From NCBI GenBank assembly GCA_009869945.1, contig WIXG01000441.1:1-55859 (forward strand): 55,859 bases of DNA, written 5' to 3'. The notes below the pieces were generated by a model. It worked only from the letters and a program-made list of their open reading frames with translations. It did no database searches and had not been told where the DNA came from. Both the position numbers and the translations under genes were made by a program. This DNA is from Mesaphorura yosii. Taxonomy: Eukaryota > Arthropoda > Collembola > Poduromorpha > Tullbergiidae. How positions within the stretch are numbered: the stretch's first letter is position 1; each line of letters opens with the position of its first letter. Below, one piece after another: positions 21,161 through 33,025 of the stretch.

Positions 21161-22141
21161 ATGGCAGCGCCCTTCCACGACGTCCGCACGCGCCCTCCGC
21201 TCTCGCGCCGTCTGACGATGGTGGGTGACCCGTTCACCAACAAAAAGACAGTCCGCATCGTGGCCATCGTCGACCTCGGGTTGGCGGGTCTGCTCCTCCT
21301 CTTCGCGGCCTACCGCCTCGTGGCCAACGACTTCCGTGCTCAGAGCTTAATCGTGTTCATTGGAGCCAGAGAAAGTGAGCAAAACCTACTACCCAATTGG
21401 TTAGTTGCTGATGGGACTAACTGTTTTGTGCAGGTGTGATTGTGGCCATTCTCTACTGGCTGTCCGTCTTTTCCCTGATTGGACTCCAGCTGGTCATCGC
21501 CTTCCTCCTCCTCGCATCCACCAAAGACGTAAGTCAATTTCTACTCGTCCCTTTCCTCCGTAGGCCCTTAACTTCTGTAGTAAAACTCCTCCATTCATTA
21601 AGTGAACAAAAACAGTAAGTAACTCGAAGCACGCCATTTAGCAAAAGAAGTTATGCTTTCGTCAAACCTTCTCGATGGCACCACCAGGAGTGATGAAAGA
21701 GCTGTGTGACACGTATAATGTGTTGCTAATGCTGGGGAGACAACGCCTTGAACTCTGGTGTGTGGTATGTTGCAGATGACCGTCGATCCTGAAACCATGC
21801 TGAAAAAGTGTCACTTTTGGCGCACGTTCTCCGTGATTCTGCTCATCCTCCTCTCGCTCGATCTTATCATCAGCTTCTACCTCCTGCTAGATGAAGGAGC
21901 GCCAGAGAACAGAGTGCAGCGTCTGGCGTCGGTCATTCTGGACACGGCGGAGATCATCTTCCGGGGCCTCGGCATCTACTTCGTGGGCAAGTTCATCGAC
22001 GACCTGCACTCCGTCTTCCAAGCTCCCATCACGCAGTCCAATGTATCCAGTCCAACAATGACGCGCAGTTCACGCACGCCATCGACAGTCAGCGCCCATG
22101 GTCACCCTCCAAATAGTCTCCACCGGGTCGGAACAGTTTGA
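21161..22141 (+). CDS. Unrecognised four-pass membrane protein B
   Basis: Three exons, 21161..21374, 21434..21528 and 21776..22141, give about 224 residues. Four hydrophobic segments are clear: IVAIVDLGLAGLLLLFAAYR, VAILYWLSVFSLIGLQLVIA, FSVILLILLSLDLIISFYLL, and LDTAEIIFRGLGIYFVGKFI. Both termini are hydrophilic; the Ser/Thr-rich tail ends HRVGTV. The layout resembles small tetraspan proteins, but the tetraspanin CCG motif and the claudin W-GLW-C-C motif are absent. The start at 21161 was taken because upstream in-frame sequence looks like leader. AATAAA follows at 22291. Unrelated in sequence to four-pass protein A as far as I can see. Confidence 0.75.
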
Positions 22142-22290
22142 GCCTTTACCGCAGGGCTCAGGCCTCGCTTTCTAGTATTATCGCCATGCTTGCTGGCCGT
22201 CCTTCTGCACTTTTCTCTTGCATCATTTGCATGGCCACTTTGTCTGTGGTTGACGCTTTTGTATTTTGCGTTGAATTTTGCGATTCAGGC

Positions 22291-22296
22291 AATAAA
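22291..22296 (+). terminator. Poly(A) signal of four-pass protein B
   Basis: AATAAA about 150 nt past the stop codon. Nothing else is seen in the remaining convergent stretch up to 22913. Confidence 0.5.
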
Positions 22297-22913
22297 GAGG
22301 AGGAAGCACAAAAGTATCGTGGGCGGGAGGCCTTGGTCATTTGTCATGTCGGATGGGCTCAGTCAGCGGAATGTCGCACGTCATACGCAGGAACGACTCG
22401 TTTTATTGCAGACCCAATCGCAAGCATGCCAAATCGTTCTGAGATCTCTTTAGGATGCTGGTCTGATTAACCGGACGAAGGCACGACAGTCGGCTTTGGA
22501 TCTGCATGCGATAGATCACCACTTCGCTTCAGGATGAACTGAGCAGGGGCGTTGAGGTTCTGAAGTAATCAGACGAAGCCGAAGATTTACAGCCTAAAAA
22601 GTGGCAACTTTTATCAAAAATATCTTTTTACTCGCTTTTGCTCTTGGCTCAGGAGGAAGCCGATCTCTATCAAAATCTTACAAAATTCTAAAAATACACT
22701 TTTATATTCCACTCGCATCAGATCGGCTCCCGGTTCTCCACCAACTCAAGGCGAACTCTTTGCTTGCGTAATAGCCACAGTAATCACTCGTAATAAAATT
22801 GCTGAATAAATATTCTTCCTTGCAAATTATTTTATGATCCCGAACACGACGGCCCGGACGATTAGACTCCGTCACGAAATATTCGCATGCAGGCTGCAGA
22901 TGCCGGACACGGT

Positions 22914-23475
22914 CTAGTCGACCGTTTCCATGCGCTTCTTCTCCTTCTTCCGAAGGTAATTTTCCCGCTTCTTCCTCGCCCTTCTCCTCTCTTCCCTGGC
23001 CTTGGCACCAGTAACGATGTCCACCTGCTCCTTCAGCAGTCGCTGCAGGTTCACCTGATCAACCATACACCTGATCATTACGCATGGCTACTTCAATTGA
23101 GAACGCTGATGACTCACGTCATTGGGAATTCTGATTGCTCGAATGCTCTTTCGCTGTAAGAAGAGAAAGGAGAACCTGGCCAAGGGCCCGCTTGGGGATT
23201 TCAAGACCGCCTCAGTCATCGTCACGTTCATAAAACTACGGATACATAAAGCTCCAGTTTGCCAGTTTTCTTAGTATTTCTTCGCATTTGACTCTTTGAC
23301 TGTCTTAAAACAAATTAATGACTCACCAGTCGACTGCCTGAAGCTGGCCATGCAGCTGGAGTTCGCTCTTGAGATCGACGGTCACGCCGTCCTTGTGTCC
23401 TACCAGACCGAGGAGGAGAGGGGCCAGAGTTTGCGTCAGAATGGCCTTTTCCCTTGGACCCACCGTCACCGCCAT
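22914..23475 (-). CDS. LSM10: LSM10, U7 snRNP-specific Sm-like protein
   Basis: Three exons, 23327..23475, 23118..23235 and 22914..23054, give about 135 residues. The Sm1 motif is visible as GVTVDLKSELQLHGQLQAVD followed by FMNVTM, and the Sm2 region ends SIRAIRIPNDVNLQRLL, close to the RNVRYVHIPDDVN block of human LSM10. The C terminus is a strongly basic, Glu/Lys/Arg-rich tail. LSM10 replaces SmD1 in the U7 snRNP, which cleaves replication-dependent histone pre-mRNAs at their 3' ends, so the organism probably retains that machinery. The internal FSFLFLQR stretch looks like a splice acceptor but is in frame and needed for the Sm2 strand. Divergent from UBXN4 over about 350 nt. Confidence 0.8.
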
Positions 23476-23826
23476 ACCAGACAACTTATTTTAGGCTTGG
23501 ATGTCTTGGTTTCCCGAAGAGAATTGACTGACTTGTGTACAGTCTAATCCGACGGGAGCTCGAGCAGAAAGTAGAGAACATTCGCATTCAAAATCGAGTT
23601 TCCTTGCAAGATCCTTTCATTCGGTCTGGCGAGAGAGAATTGACAAACGGGATAATCGGGTTAGTAAATCAAAAGAATACACGTCGCTCAAAGTTAGGCA
23701 CTCGCCACTTAATCGACTTTAAAGAGTGTTTAACACTCTCCAACAGAATCCAGCAACAGTTTTGACAGAATTCATGATCCATTATTTTGCTAATTTGTCG
23801 AGTAATTTGTGATATATTCCAGAGAG
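23476..23826. other. Divergent promoter region of LSM10 and UBXN4
   Basis: About 350 nt between two divergent start codons. No TATA-like element stands out and no other feature is seen. Confidence 0.45.
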
Positions 23827-25806
23827 ATGAACTGGTTCGGAGGAAGCATTGCTGAGGCGGTGACCTACTCACAAACACAAAAGACCTTATTTTTCGTCGC
23901 CATTTTGGGTAAGTCAGTCAATTAAAGTCTATAAATGCACTGCAACTCAGGATTCTCAGGTTAAAAGGGTATGTTTCCATATCCCAGGAACTGATGATGC
24001 TTCAAAAAATTTGGAGAGATTGCTTGCCGACCCCGAGGTCGTGTCGTTCATCTCAGACACCTCGAAATTCGTATGCATTCGACTTGCGGACGGCACCGAA
24101 GAACACCGCCAGTTCCTGCAATTGTGTAAGTATCATCAGACTTAGTAGAAATGACAAATGAGACGTTGTGTGCCGACATATTTGTTAAACTGGTCAAGCT
24201 ATGACACTTTTGACAAATCACCTCCGTCATTTTGTAGATACAAATGCCAAGTCGCCTTCCATTTACTGCATTACTCTGAAAGGAGTCGCAATTAAAATAA
24301 TTTCAAACCCGGCTGATGTGGCTGAATTGCGAAACCAAGTTGAAGAAGCGTGGACACGGCATCAGGAAGTCATCTCCCAGCTCGGCCAGGCGCCAACGCC
24401 AATCGCTTCAGCTTCACTTCAAGCGACAACAGCGCCCTTGGCTGATCCAGGCATGAGTTCCGGCGCGCAGGCTTCAGGTCAACAACCCCAACCATCTTTG
24501 GAAGAAAGAATTGAAAGGGCGAAGAAGTTGGCGGCCGCGAAGCAGCAGAAACGAGCAGCTGAGGAGGCAGAGGTAAAAAGTTGACGACCCATCGTTTGCT
24601 TACCAGTTTAGGATGTTTTTATTTCTACAATGTCAGGAGCAGAGAAATCGGGAAAAAGAAAGGCGGGAGCACGGGAAGGGGGCTGCAGAATTGAAGAGGT
24701 GGCAGGAAGAGGAAGAAACCAAACGACTGGCCGAAGAGCGCCGGAGAGACAAGAAGGCAGACGCTCTTCTGAAGCAGAAATTACGCGAGCAGATTGCACA
24801 AGACCGAATTGACAGACAACGTCGAGAAAATCCCGTGGAAAGCACTACGAGCGAAGTCGTGGCTCCCTCTTCCCTGACTCCAACTCCACCGCAGCCTCCG
24901 GTCAATTTCAGTGGGCAAGCACGCTTGCAGTTCAGGCTTCCGACTGGAGTTACTCGAAACCAGTCGTTTGACCCTGATTTGACACTTCAGGATGTGAGGC
25001 AGTACCTCATTACAAACGCAGTTGTGCCTTTCAGGTAAAATACAATATACAAATGCCACCATCCCGCCTACGGAGTAAGATTTCCACACGCTTACTTACT
25101 CTATTTCTCTGTTCTTGTCAAAGGGACTTTACGATTTCGGTGGCCTTTCCTCGTCGTCAGTTCACAGGTGAAGACTACAGGGCTACGCTCCGAGACTTGG
25201 GCCTGCTTCCCTCAGCGGCCCTTCTCATTCTCCCGGTATTTAACCGATTTGTTTAACCGTTAACCGAACCGGTTGTCGTTTGGGTATAGGCTCATGAGTG
25301 GGATATTTGTTTTGTGTTCAGATTTCGAGCGAGAGTATTGTCCAAAAGGCGGGCAGCGCTGGGCAGGGCTTGTTTGGTTTTCTGACGTCGATATTTGGCT
25401 TCATGCTGTATCCAATCACTCTCGTATTTTCATTCCTCCAACGCTCTATCGCTCCCGCGCCCCCTCCGCCGAGACCAGGCGACAGAGCAATCGAGAGAGG
25501 GCAGCCGAGCAGGGGAAATCTGCTTGGCGGCAGAGGCAGAGAGACGACAGACAAAAGTGCGCCTTCGACGTCCAAAGCGGCTAAGGAGGCCAACGAGAGT
25601 GCCAAGAAACCAAAACCGAGTGACCAGTGGGTTCTTTTTTCTTTGATGGACTAAACTAAAACTGAGGAGTAATGTAATCGCATACTTATTTCTGTACATG
25701 CAGTTTCGGAGCAGATGGGAACGTGCACCGCCTCCGCAATGGGGACGACTCGGACAGCGATGATGAGCAGGCAACCTGGAACGGGAATTCCACACAACAG
25801 ATGTAA
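23827..25806 (+). CDS. UBXN4: UBX domain protein 4 (erasin), ER-associated degradation
   Basis: Seven exons, 23827..23908, 23988..24125, 24238..24572, 24637..25034, 25124..25235, 25322..25626 and 25704..25806, give about 490 residues (human about 508). A thioredoxin-like UAS-type N terminus (MNWFGGSIAEAV, LFFVAILG) is followed by a charged coiled coil (about residues 160-230) and a UBX domain (about 260-345; LQFRLPTG, FTISVAFPRRQF). A hydrophobic hairpin (FGFLTSIFGFMLYPITLVFS) anchors it in the ER membrane. The C terminus, TWNGNSTQQM, closely matches vertebrate UBXN4. It recruits p97/VCP for ER-associated degradation. AATAAA motifs lie at 25880 and 25885. Confidence 0.9.
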
Positions 25807-25879
25807 TCGACACGTACTCAACACACTGAATTACTAATAATGAAAATAATAATTTTTAAACGGATGCAATTCAAGTGAT

Positions 25880-25890
25880 AATAAAATAAA
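25880..25890 (+). terminator. Overlapping poly(A) signals of UBXN4
   Basis: Two overlapping AATAAA motifs about 75 nt past the stop codon. The rest of the convergent region to 26686 holds no gene that I can see. Confidence 0.55.
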
Positions 25891-26343
25891 GAGCATATTC
25901 GGAGTGCAATTTGATTCACATTCACTCTTGGTTTTAGAACACATAGATCATTTATTGAGAGCATCGGGTCGCTACTCTGATTACATAACCGGGCTATTTG
26001 TTATTTGTTATTGTACTGGCGGAGAACATTGAAAACTGGCATCCTTCTTGAGTGAGGAGCCTTGCAGCACCGGACGAGTGTGTTGGTCCAACATCTCCTA
26101 CCTAAACTGTAGTAATACTGGACTCAAGCGTCTGAATCTGATCTCTTTTGAATTCTTGTGTGTCGCAGGTACATATCAAAATATGTGCTTGACAATGATC
26201 AGTGTACAAAAGTGAACGTTTTGACATTGCGAGAGACCAGCTCTGTCGGAATCTACTCACAGACACTTACAAAAGTTACACACACAGACGCCTAAATAAA
26301 CTAAACTCGATAATTTAGATTTGTTTAGCAAGTCGCATTAGCA

Positions 26344-26349
26344 TTTATT
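26344..26349 (-). terminator. Poly(A) signal of the PPxY/PDZ-ligand gene
   Basis: Minus-strand AATAAA about 340 nt past the stop codon of the PPxY-protein gene. Confidence 0.4.
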
Positions 26350-26686
26350 GTTGGGCTTGGTTGTCAGTCGCTCGACGACAACAACAAAACAGCCTCCTAA
26401 CTAGCTCCTGACGCGACCTTCGCAATTCCAAACTTTGAAACTTTGCCTTGCCAATAACTACGAAACAACGAGAGAGAAGCCTTTGTGATGCAAATACACA
26501 AAACTGAAGGAGAGGGAAATCGAGGTGGAAGAGACAGCGAGAGTAATCCAATTAGTGCGGCTGAACAACCAGCGTACTAATTGCATCTGATCGTCTAGCC
26601 GCCTCCGTCTCACGATTCACATTTCAGGGTCGAAATTAAATGAATTTGCAATTTCCTCAAACGCACTGGGCTCGTGGTCTGTTCTT

Positions 26687-29570
26687 CTAGACGATGGAGC
26701 AGAAAGCCATTCCGTCGGTCATGATCTCGTGCATGAGGAACGCCTGTGACTCCATGTACACTGCATCGTCACAGCCCAACTCCCCACCAGCAACTCCGCC
26801 GCGCTCGCCAACCTGCAACACAAAGCAAGCCATAAATACCTTGTAAGTTTGTAAGTGGAGGGGACAACTTTTGAGTTGGAATCGAGTCTCGAGTGATACG
26901 CTTCGGGAAAGCGAAAAGTAAACAACCTTCGCAGCTTCGCTTCGACGCGACAAGAGCGCAAAATGAAAAAAAAAGTTAATAATTTCCTCACTTGAGATTC
27001 TCCACTTACTCGCTGCATCGTGCAACTTTGGCAGAAAGTTTGCTTAGGTTTGAGTTTAAAATAATTAATGCGCAGTTGTTTGACCAGATTGGGATTCTGA
27101 TTCTGGCGAGGCCGCACACGTGCCTCGTCTTATAAAGATAGTTCCGAACCAAGCGTGAACCCAGTTTCACTTTCTCTCGGCTCACGTGAAAAAACTGTAC
27201 CCTTGCTCTGCGCGGATTTCCTTCACTTGATTCACTTGCTTATGGCTCACTGCCCGCAGTGGATTTCACTATCGTTCTCTTCAACTTTCAATCCCTCAGA
27301 TGCACAAGAACGGGCACACTGACTAAGCTGTCACATGAAAACACTTTCCATGGCATTGTTTGGCTCACCTGACACTTTGAGCAGCCGCACGCTGCGCCGG
27401 CCGCACCAAAGGACGGGCTGCCGTAGTTCTTGAAGGTGGGCACCGACGTGGCGGTGCGCAGAGTCGCCGTCCCGGGCCCGCGACCCGCATACGCCGCCGC
27501 CGCCTCGAAGCTCTGTGTGGCGTGGCCGTGGCGGTGTTGCATGGCGTAGCGCTCGTTGAGTTTATTGGCGTGTTCCTTGGCGAGAAGCGCCGCCTGCACT
27601 GCCTGTGTGTAACTCGGCGGGGCACCTTTCATCTCCGTCGTGTGTGCGGCGTGAATCGTTGGTGTGGGCGTGTATGGCGGTGGGGGCGACGGAACGGCCT
27701 TCGGCGTGGACGCCAGCGAGTCGGAGGGTCGCGAGAGGTAAAATCCGCTGGGCGGGCGTCCAAAGGACTGGCCAGCCGCCTGGAAGTTTCTGGCGAGCAG
27801 TTCGTCCCGCTCCAAACCTGCGGAAGCGCAAAGAGAGAGAAGAACGTGAGTGTGCGCCTTCAGCCGTGTTGAATGTGTGTCGGGTGGATGGAATGAATGG
27901 AGCGTGCCCACCCTGCGTGTTTGCATGGAGTCTGACGTAGCAGAGAGCGCTACGGTGGTTGAGAGTTCTCCAACTCAGACCGCACTTCGTCCGGTGGTTT
28001 GTTTGCCTACGTGGTAATCCAGAATCCACTCGCTCTCACCAGGCTGGCTGCACTGAACCGAACCGAAATGGAATAGCGAGTTGAGCCGCCAGTGGCCAGT
28101 TAGAAGTGGATTCTGGTCTTCATTAGAAATGATTATGCTTTTACATGGGCTTGCATGAGCTTGAGCTCGCGAATCTAGGAATAAACGTACACGGGCAGGT
28201 CGGTCACGAGAATAAGGGCCAGAGGATAAAGCGGCCACGGAATAAAAGGTTCACAGGAAAAAAGGTCCCCGGCTGACGTCCACACCACATAACGTCCATA
28301 TTTATTGACACAAATTGTGATCCACTGTGACGTGGAATAATTTCTGCTTGACCAATCCTCTTCCGCGACATTGCCGATTAACACATCGCCAATAAGGCTT
28401 GTGATAACACGTGTACAAATAACTTTCACACTCGACTTATCTTTTACCATTCTGTGTTTTGCCAATGACAAACTCTATTGTTAAAATTAAATGTCAGGTT
28501 AAAATTGTAACAGTGCAGGGTAAGAGAAGAAATTGAGAAGCGCAAGAGACACTAAGTTGGTTGACTTGGAGCCATCCGTGCACATAATCTATATATGAAC
28601 GTTTTTACTTTGTGGACTTTTAATGCATTGGTCCTTTTTTCCTGTGACCCATATTTGCTGTGGACATTTTAATTTGGCCCGTTTTTCCATGTCCCTTTCT
28701 GACGATGGACCTTTTTGCTTGGCCCCGAACCGAACTCCCATGTGGGTTAAATCAACACGCATGCCATCAATTCGGATTTGGAAATGAGGAGAGTATACGT
28801 ATACACAGAGAACAAAGCTTTCAAATATGCTTGGAAGATGAATTAAATGTTTGCCTTCACGTTGCACCAATTCGGCCGACTCATTTTGCATATTTCGACG
28901 GACAAATAGTGGCCCATAGCGGATCTTTGACCTTAAAGATGATCCTGGTCCCACATACGATGAGAAGTATGACGGGACGCCGTCTGCTCTGGCGGAATGC
29001 GCAGAGAAGCTAAAAAGACGTTAATTGAGAGGACCTGTCATGATGTCGCACGAAATAAGCACCTCGTCTTGCATGGCTAGGTGCTGAACGGACTCACAAT
29101 GAGCTGAAATTGTAATTTCAGACTCCAGCCTTTGTATCTGTCAAGTGCGAGTGCATTTCCACTCATCCCATTATTTGCCAGCCAGGCAGCGACCTTCGGT
29201 CCTCAGACTTTTCCCGGGAGTGTTGCGAAAGGAAGTGAGAGACTGGCTCACCTGCTCCCATTGCGTTGTTGGCGAGGGCCACGCGGATCCCGTCGAACCG
29301 TTCTGCGCTGCGCGCTCTTCGTGGCGCCCCGACGAATCGTCTCTCGTGTGCGCGTCGGACGTCCGTCTCGTCCAGACTAGACGAGTTGGTGCTTGCGCTC
29401 GACGGTGGACGCTGTCGCCCGCCACCGCTGTGCTTGGGCGCAGGGAACGCGTTGTCCGTGACTGCGGTGGAGGGCGTGCAGGAGCGGCTGGAACACACGC
29501 TGGGTGTCTTGGCCCCCATTCCGTGGGGCAGTTCGGTCTTCTTGCCGGACTTTCTCTTCTTGTCCTCCAT
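26687..29570 (-). CDS. PPxY-containing protein with a C-terminal PDZ ligand
   Basis: Three exons, 29252..29570, 27369..27817 and 26687..26812, give about 297 residues. No known family was recognised. The protein is hydrophilic and low in complexity. It has two WW-domain ligands, PPPY (residues 152-155) and PPSY (173-176), as in substrates and adaptors of NEDD4-type ubiquitin ligases. An Ala-rich stretch and a CGCSKC cluster follow, and the C terminus is FCSIV, a class I PDZ ligand (S-x-V). The N terminus is Lys-rich (MEDKKRKSGKK). An AG acceptor precedes the ATG directly, so a non-coding first exon is likely. Introns are 1434 and 556 nt, much longer than elsewhere in the window. No transmembrane segment is evident. 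Confidence 0.7.
28248..28650. repeat. Imperfect inverted repeat inside a long intron
   Basis: The 21 nt at 28248..28268 (GGTTCACAGGAAAAAAGGTCC) begin like the reverse complement of 28630..28650, matching 19 of 21 positions; the arms are about 360 nt apart. Around the right arm the motif pattern of A-runs followed by GGNC recurs at roughly 15-20 nt spacing. This could be a degraded foldback or miniature transposon. No target-site duplication was found. Confidence 0.4.
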
Positions 29571-32500
29571 CTACGGTAATACAAGGAGATTGCAATGGAG
29601 GCAGCCATAAATACTGTGTTAATGGAAGCGGGCTCATTGGGTCGTGTTGGCTGAGGCGACAGTTGTCTCCTTGACAGAGATTTACGACAGGGAAGGAATG
29701 CGAGGCATTTCATTTCCGAGAAGATCGCGTGAGACGATGAGTGAGCGAGATTTGACGCCTGAGCGCAGCCTCCAAGGAGGTCAGCCATAAATCGCCAATC
29801 AACGGCCACGCGAGGCTCTTGGCAAATATTTATGTCCGGAGGCTGGGAAAATATTGACACACGCCATCGTAATTTGTGAGGACACTCGCAAAGGAGAAAA
29901 GAAAGCGAGCCAACTTTCTCCCAACTCGTCACACAAACTCCTGTGCCCATTCCGAGAAAGAGAGAAGGCACGCACGCGATGGGGTCTCCTGGTCCACTGG
30001 AGAGGAGAAGAGACGCGCAGGCCAACTACGCGATCCCCGCGACTCCCTGCACCATAATGAATCTCCCAATCTATTGGCGTGTGCGCCTGTTGCCCGCGTG
30101 CCACTAATCCGCATGTACGCGAGTCTTCTCTTCGTCTTGGTTTGGCCTCCTGGCCACGGAACAGGAATCAATTCACTCTCGCGTCAGATGTGGGATGAAT
30201 GAAAATGAGCCACGAGAATGAATGGACCGAAAAATGTTTACTTGTGCTCCTATGTGCTGAGTGCTGCTTGCGCGGTTGAGCAAATTCGGCATTGAACGCC
30301 TGAAGATGTGGTTTGGCGAACGACAGTAGTGCCATGCGTCAGTTTTCTTGTTTATGTGGTTTACGTATGAAGGTATGCGAGCTAATTCAGCTAATTCTCC
30401 AGGAAATTCAACAAGGCCATCTACGGTACCATCATTCAAGTATCTATGCACAAACACAGACTTACGATTTGTCGGGTTGCAGTATTCAGGACTCAATCCA
30501 CCGGAGAGCTCTCCAGGCGCCTGGATGGTGTCGATGCAAAGATGCAAACTGTCGACACTCACGACACGAATTACAACAAACGAGACACAAATTTCACGAG
30601 TTGAGACCAACGGACAAGAGTGAGATTATTTGGGGATGAGGCAAGTGGAGACACGCCAACTGTGTGCTTGACTGCGAGCTTTCTCCGCACTTTGTCCGCT
30701 CAGCCGTGTGCTTCACATGTGAATGAGTCCGGGTGCAGCCAGCCTCGACCCAGCACACAGACTCTGCGCTCCAACCAGACAGCTCGAGCGTGCACAGAGC
30801 ACAGGGCACGCAGAGAATTAGCTCCCATCCCATCAACCAGCCAGACGAAGGGAAAAGCGGTTTCGGGTGTCTTGCAGTGCGCCGTGCTTTCTCTTTTTGG
30901 GCAAAACTTTCCACTGCTCGTGGTCCACGCAGAGCGAGATCACCCACAAGCACAAAGCGGTAAGCAGGAGAACGGAGCCAAGCGGATCGATGCTTTCTTT
31001 CCTCATCGATCTCCAGCAGCACTCAGACACACGGGAACGCTCAACCGGGCCAACCAAATTGGGCAACACGAGCTTCGTGGGAACGCGAAAGCGCACAAGG
31101 ACACGAGAAAGGCTTTCACGCTTTCACTTTCGCCACACGCCGCTCAAGAAGAGAACTTTTTCTTTTTGTGACTGTGCGGGAGGCGAATGCTTCAAGGTTG
31201 TGGGAGGCTTCAGCCAGGCCACGCAAATATACAAAGCCAACGTGCATTGCAAATACAAGTGCAGGGAGACAATCAGTTTTCGATGCATAATGGATCAATT
31301 AATTGAAGTGCACTGACGAGATTGATTTCAGGCAAGGTTCCGGGAACCGAGACGGATTATCGAGCGCGGGCGAGTTCTGCGTGCATGACTTTGGAATTGC
31401 CCTACCTGCAATCACGAAATCTGTTGCGTTTGTTTGTTCCGGGCTGCTCGTCGGAGATTCGATTCGAGGCAGATGGCATGTCCCGAATTCCTGCCGTTTA
31501 TTGACGACCCTCTTTGCATCTACCTTCAGGCCATTCATTCGTCGGGTGCGTGGCATGCGGGTCACGGTGCCCTAAATTACAAGGACATGGGAAACCCGAA
31601 TTGTTAGGACCTTTAAAAGATGTACGCGTCGATTGGAAGCAGAAATTTTGAGGGCTTCTTACAAAGTTCTGAGCTTTGACGGTTTGGATGTCCAATTTGA
31701 TGTTCAGCCGCTGTTTGTGCTGCGGGGAAGTTGCGAGTTGGAAAGGTTAACTGCCAATTTATTACCATTATTCGGAGTTGGCTGGTGTAATGAGGCAGAG
31801 TGGCCGTGAGGCACGTGTCTGCTCCCTCCCGAGCGGGATTTGGAGGCCGTGACCTCCATTTTAGAAATTCTACTCTGCTCTGACTTTGGCAGAGGCCGAG
31901 CGTGCATTTCAGCGTGCATTCATCTCCTGATTCGATTTGCAGTGCCACTGTTTCAGTTTCACTCACTTTCTTTACTCTTTCGGTGGCCCAGGTCTCTGGT
32001 GGGAACCTGAAAGCAACTCGAGCCGATTCGCATCCTTCACTCAACCAACTCGACATTCTGCAATTTGCATTTGGAACTGATTCCCCACTTAAAACTGTCA
32101 ACATGCCTTTCAAAAGTGCAGGACCTCGTCGTGCGTCATTCCTACCCGTTTGTTTGCGATCTGATCTCAGTAAACAAAGAATTAAAACTCAATTATCAGA
32201 AGAGGCTGTCGGTTGGATGGGTTGGCATGCGTGGAGACCTCTTTAAAAAGTACCTAACATCCTTCAGCAATTTAACAATCTACAACACTGATAACAAAGC
32301 ATAGACTCGATGGGTGTCAATGGCATGCAAGAGAAATGTCGTTCTGAGTTGAGAAAACGGTTTTGATCATTTTGGTGGCTTTTATGGCTTGCATCTCACT
32401 TTGCCCCGCAACAGGCTACAAGCACAAGATAGAACTCATTGGAATGATTCCTCTCTTCCTGTCGTCGACTCGCATCAAAACGTTTTGCTTCTCCTCTTCG

Positions 32501-33025
32501 GGCAATGCAGCACAACATTGAGTCTGTTTGTGAGGGCAAAAATCTCATTCTTTAATTGGCGTCTGCTGCGGGTCTCATCTCGGGTCTCGACAGCCTCAAA
32601 CAGTAGTGGAGTGCCCCATGTATCGTTTCAGCATGCACTTGGAAAGCTCGACATATGCAAATTGACTGAACTGGTTGGCATCGCTTGTCTGACTCGTTTT
32701 GTGGGAAGTGCGTCCACTGGACTTCGGGTGAAGCGCCGATTCAATTCGTTCAATTTCAATAATTAGTTTGACAAATTAAATGCTCGTTAATTTATTATTG
32801 TTTTAAACACAGACAAACCTGGCAATGTGATTAAATACGGACTTTACCATTTGCCAATTCAAGTAAGCCTTGATGCGGAGCTCCTCTCCTCAAATCAAAC
32901 CACCTAAAACCACGAGTGGCCTTTGACTAATTATCGTATTTACATATTCAATAGGAAGAAAATCTGCTCGTAACGTCGTAATCGTTAAATGTGAAGTCCA
33001 ATTCTAAAAGACAAACGACCAAAGC
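29571..33025. other. 3.4-kb divergent intergenic stretch without a recognised gene
   Basis: Separates the PPxY-protein gene (-) and SPT6 (+). Open frames up to 183 codons occur (30620-31171, 31902-32246) but have no domain, no conserved composition and overlapping frames on the other strand. It is long for this gene-dense window and may hold regulatory elements or a non-coding RNA. Confidence 0.45.

Noticed and set aside
23142..23180. A 22-nt intron in LSM10 (GTTCTCC to TTACAG)
   Set aside because: Too short to splice, already in frame, and its residues fit the Sm2 region.
30620..31171. 183-codon open frame in the intergenic stretch before SPT6
   Set aside because: No domain, no flanking splice pattern, and other frames are equally open.
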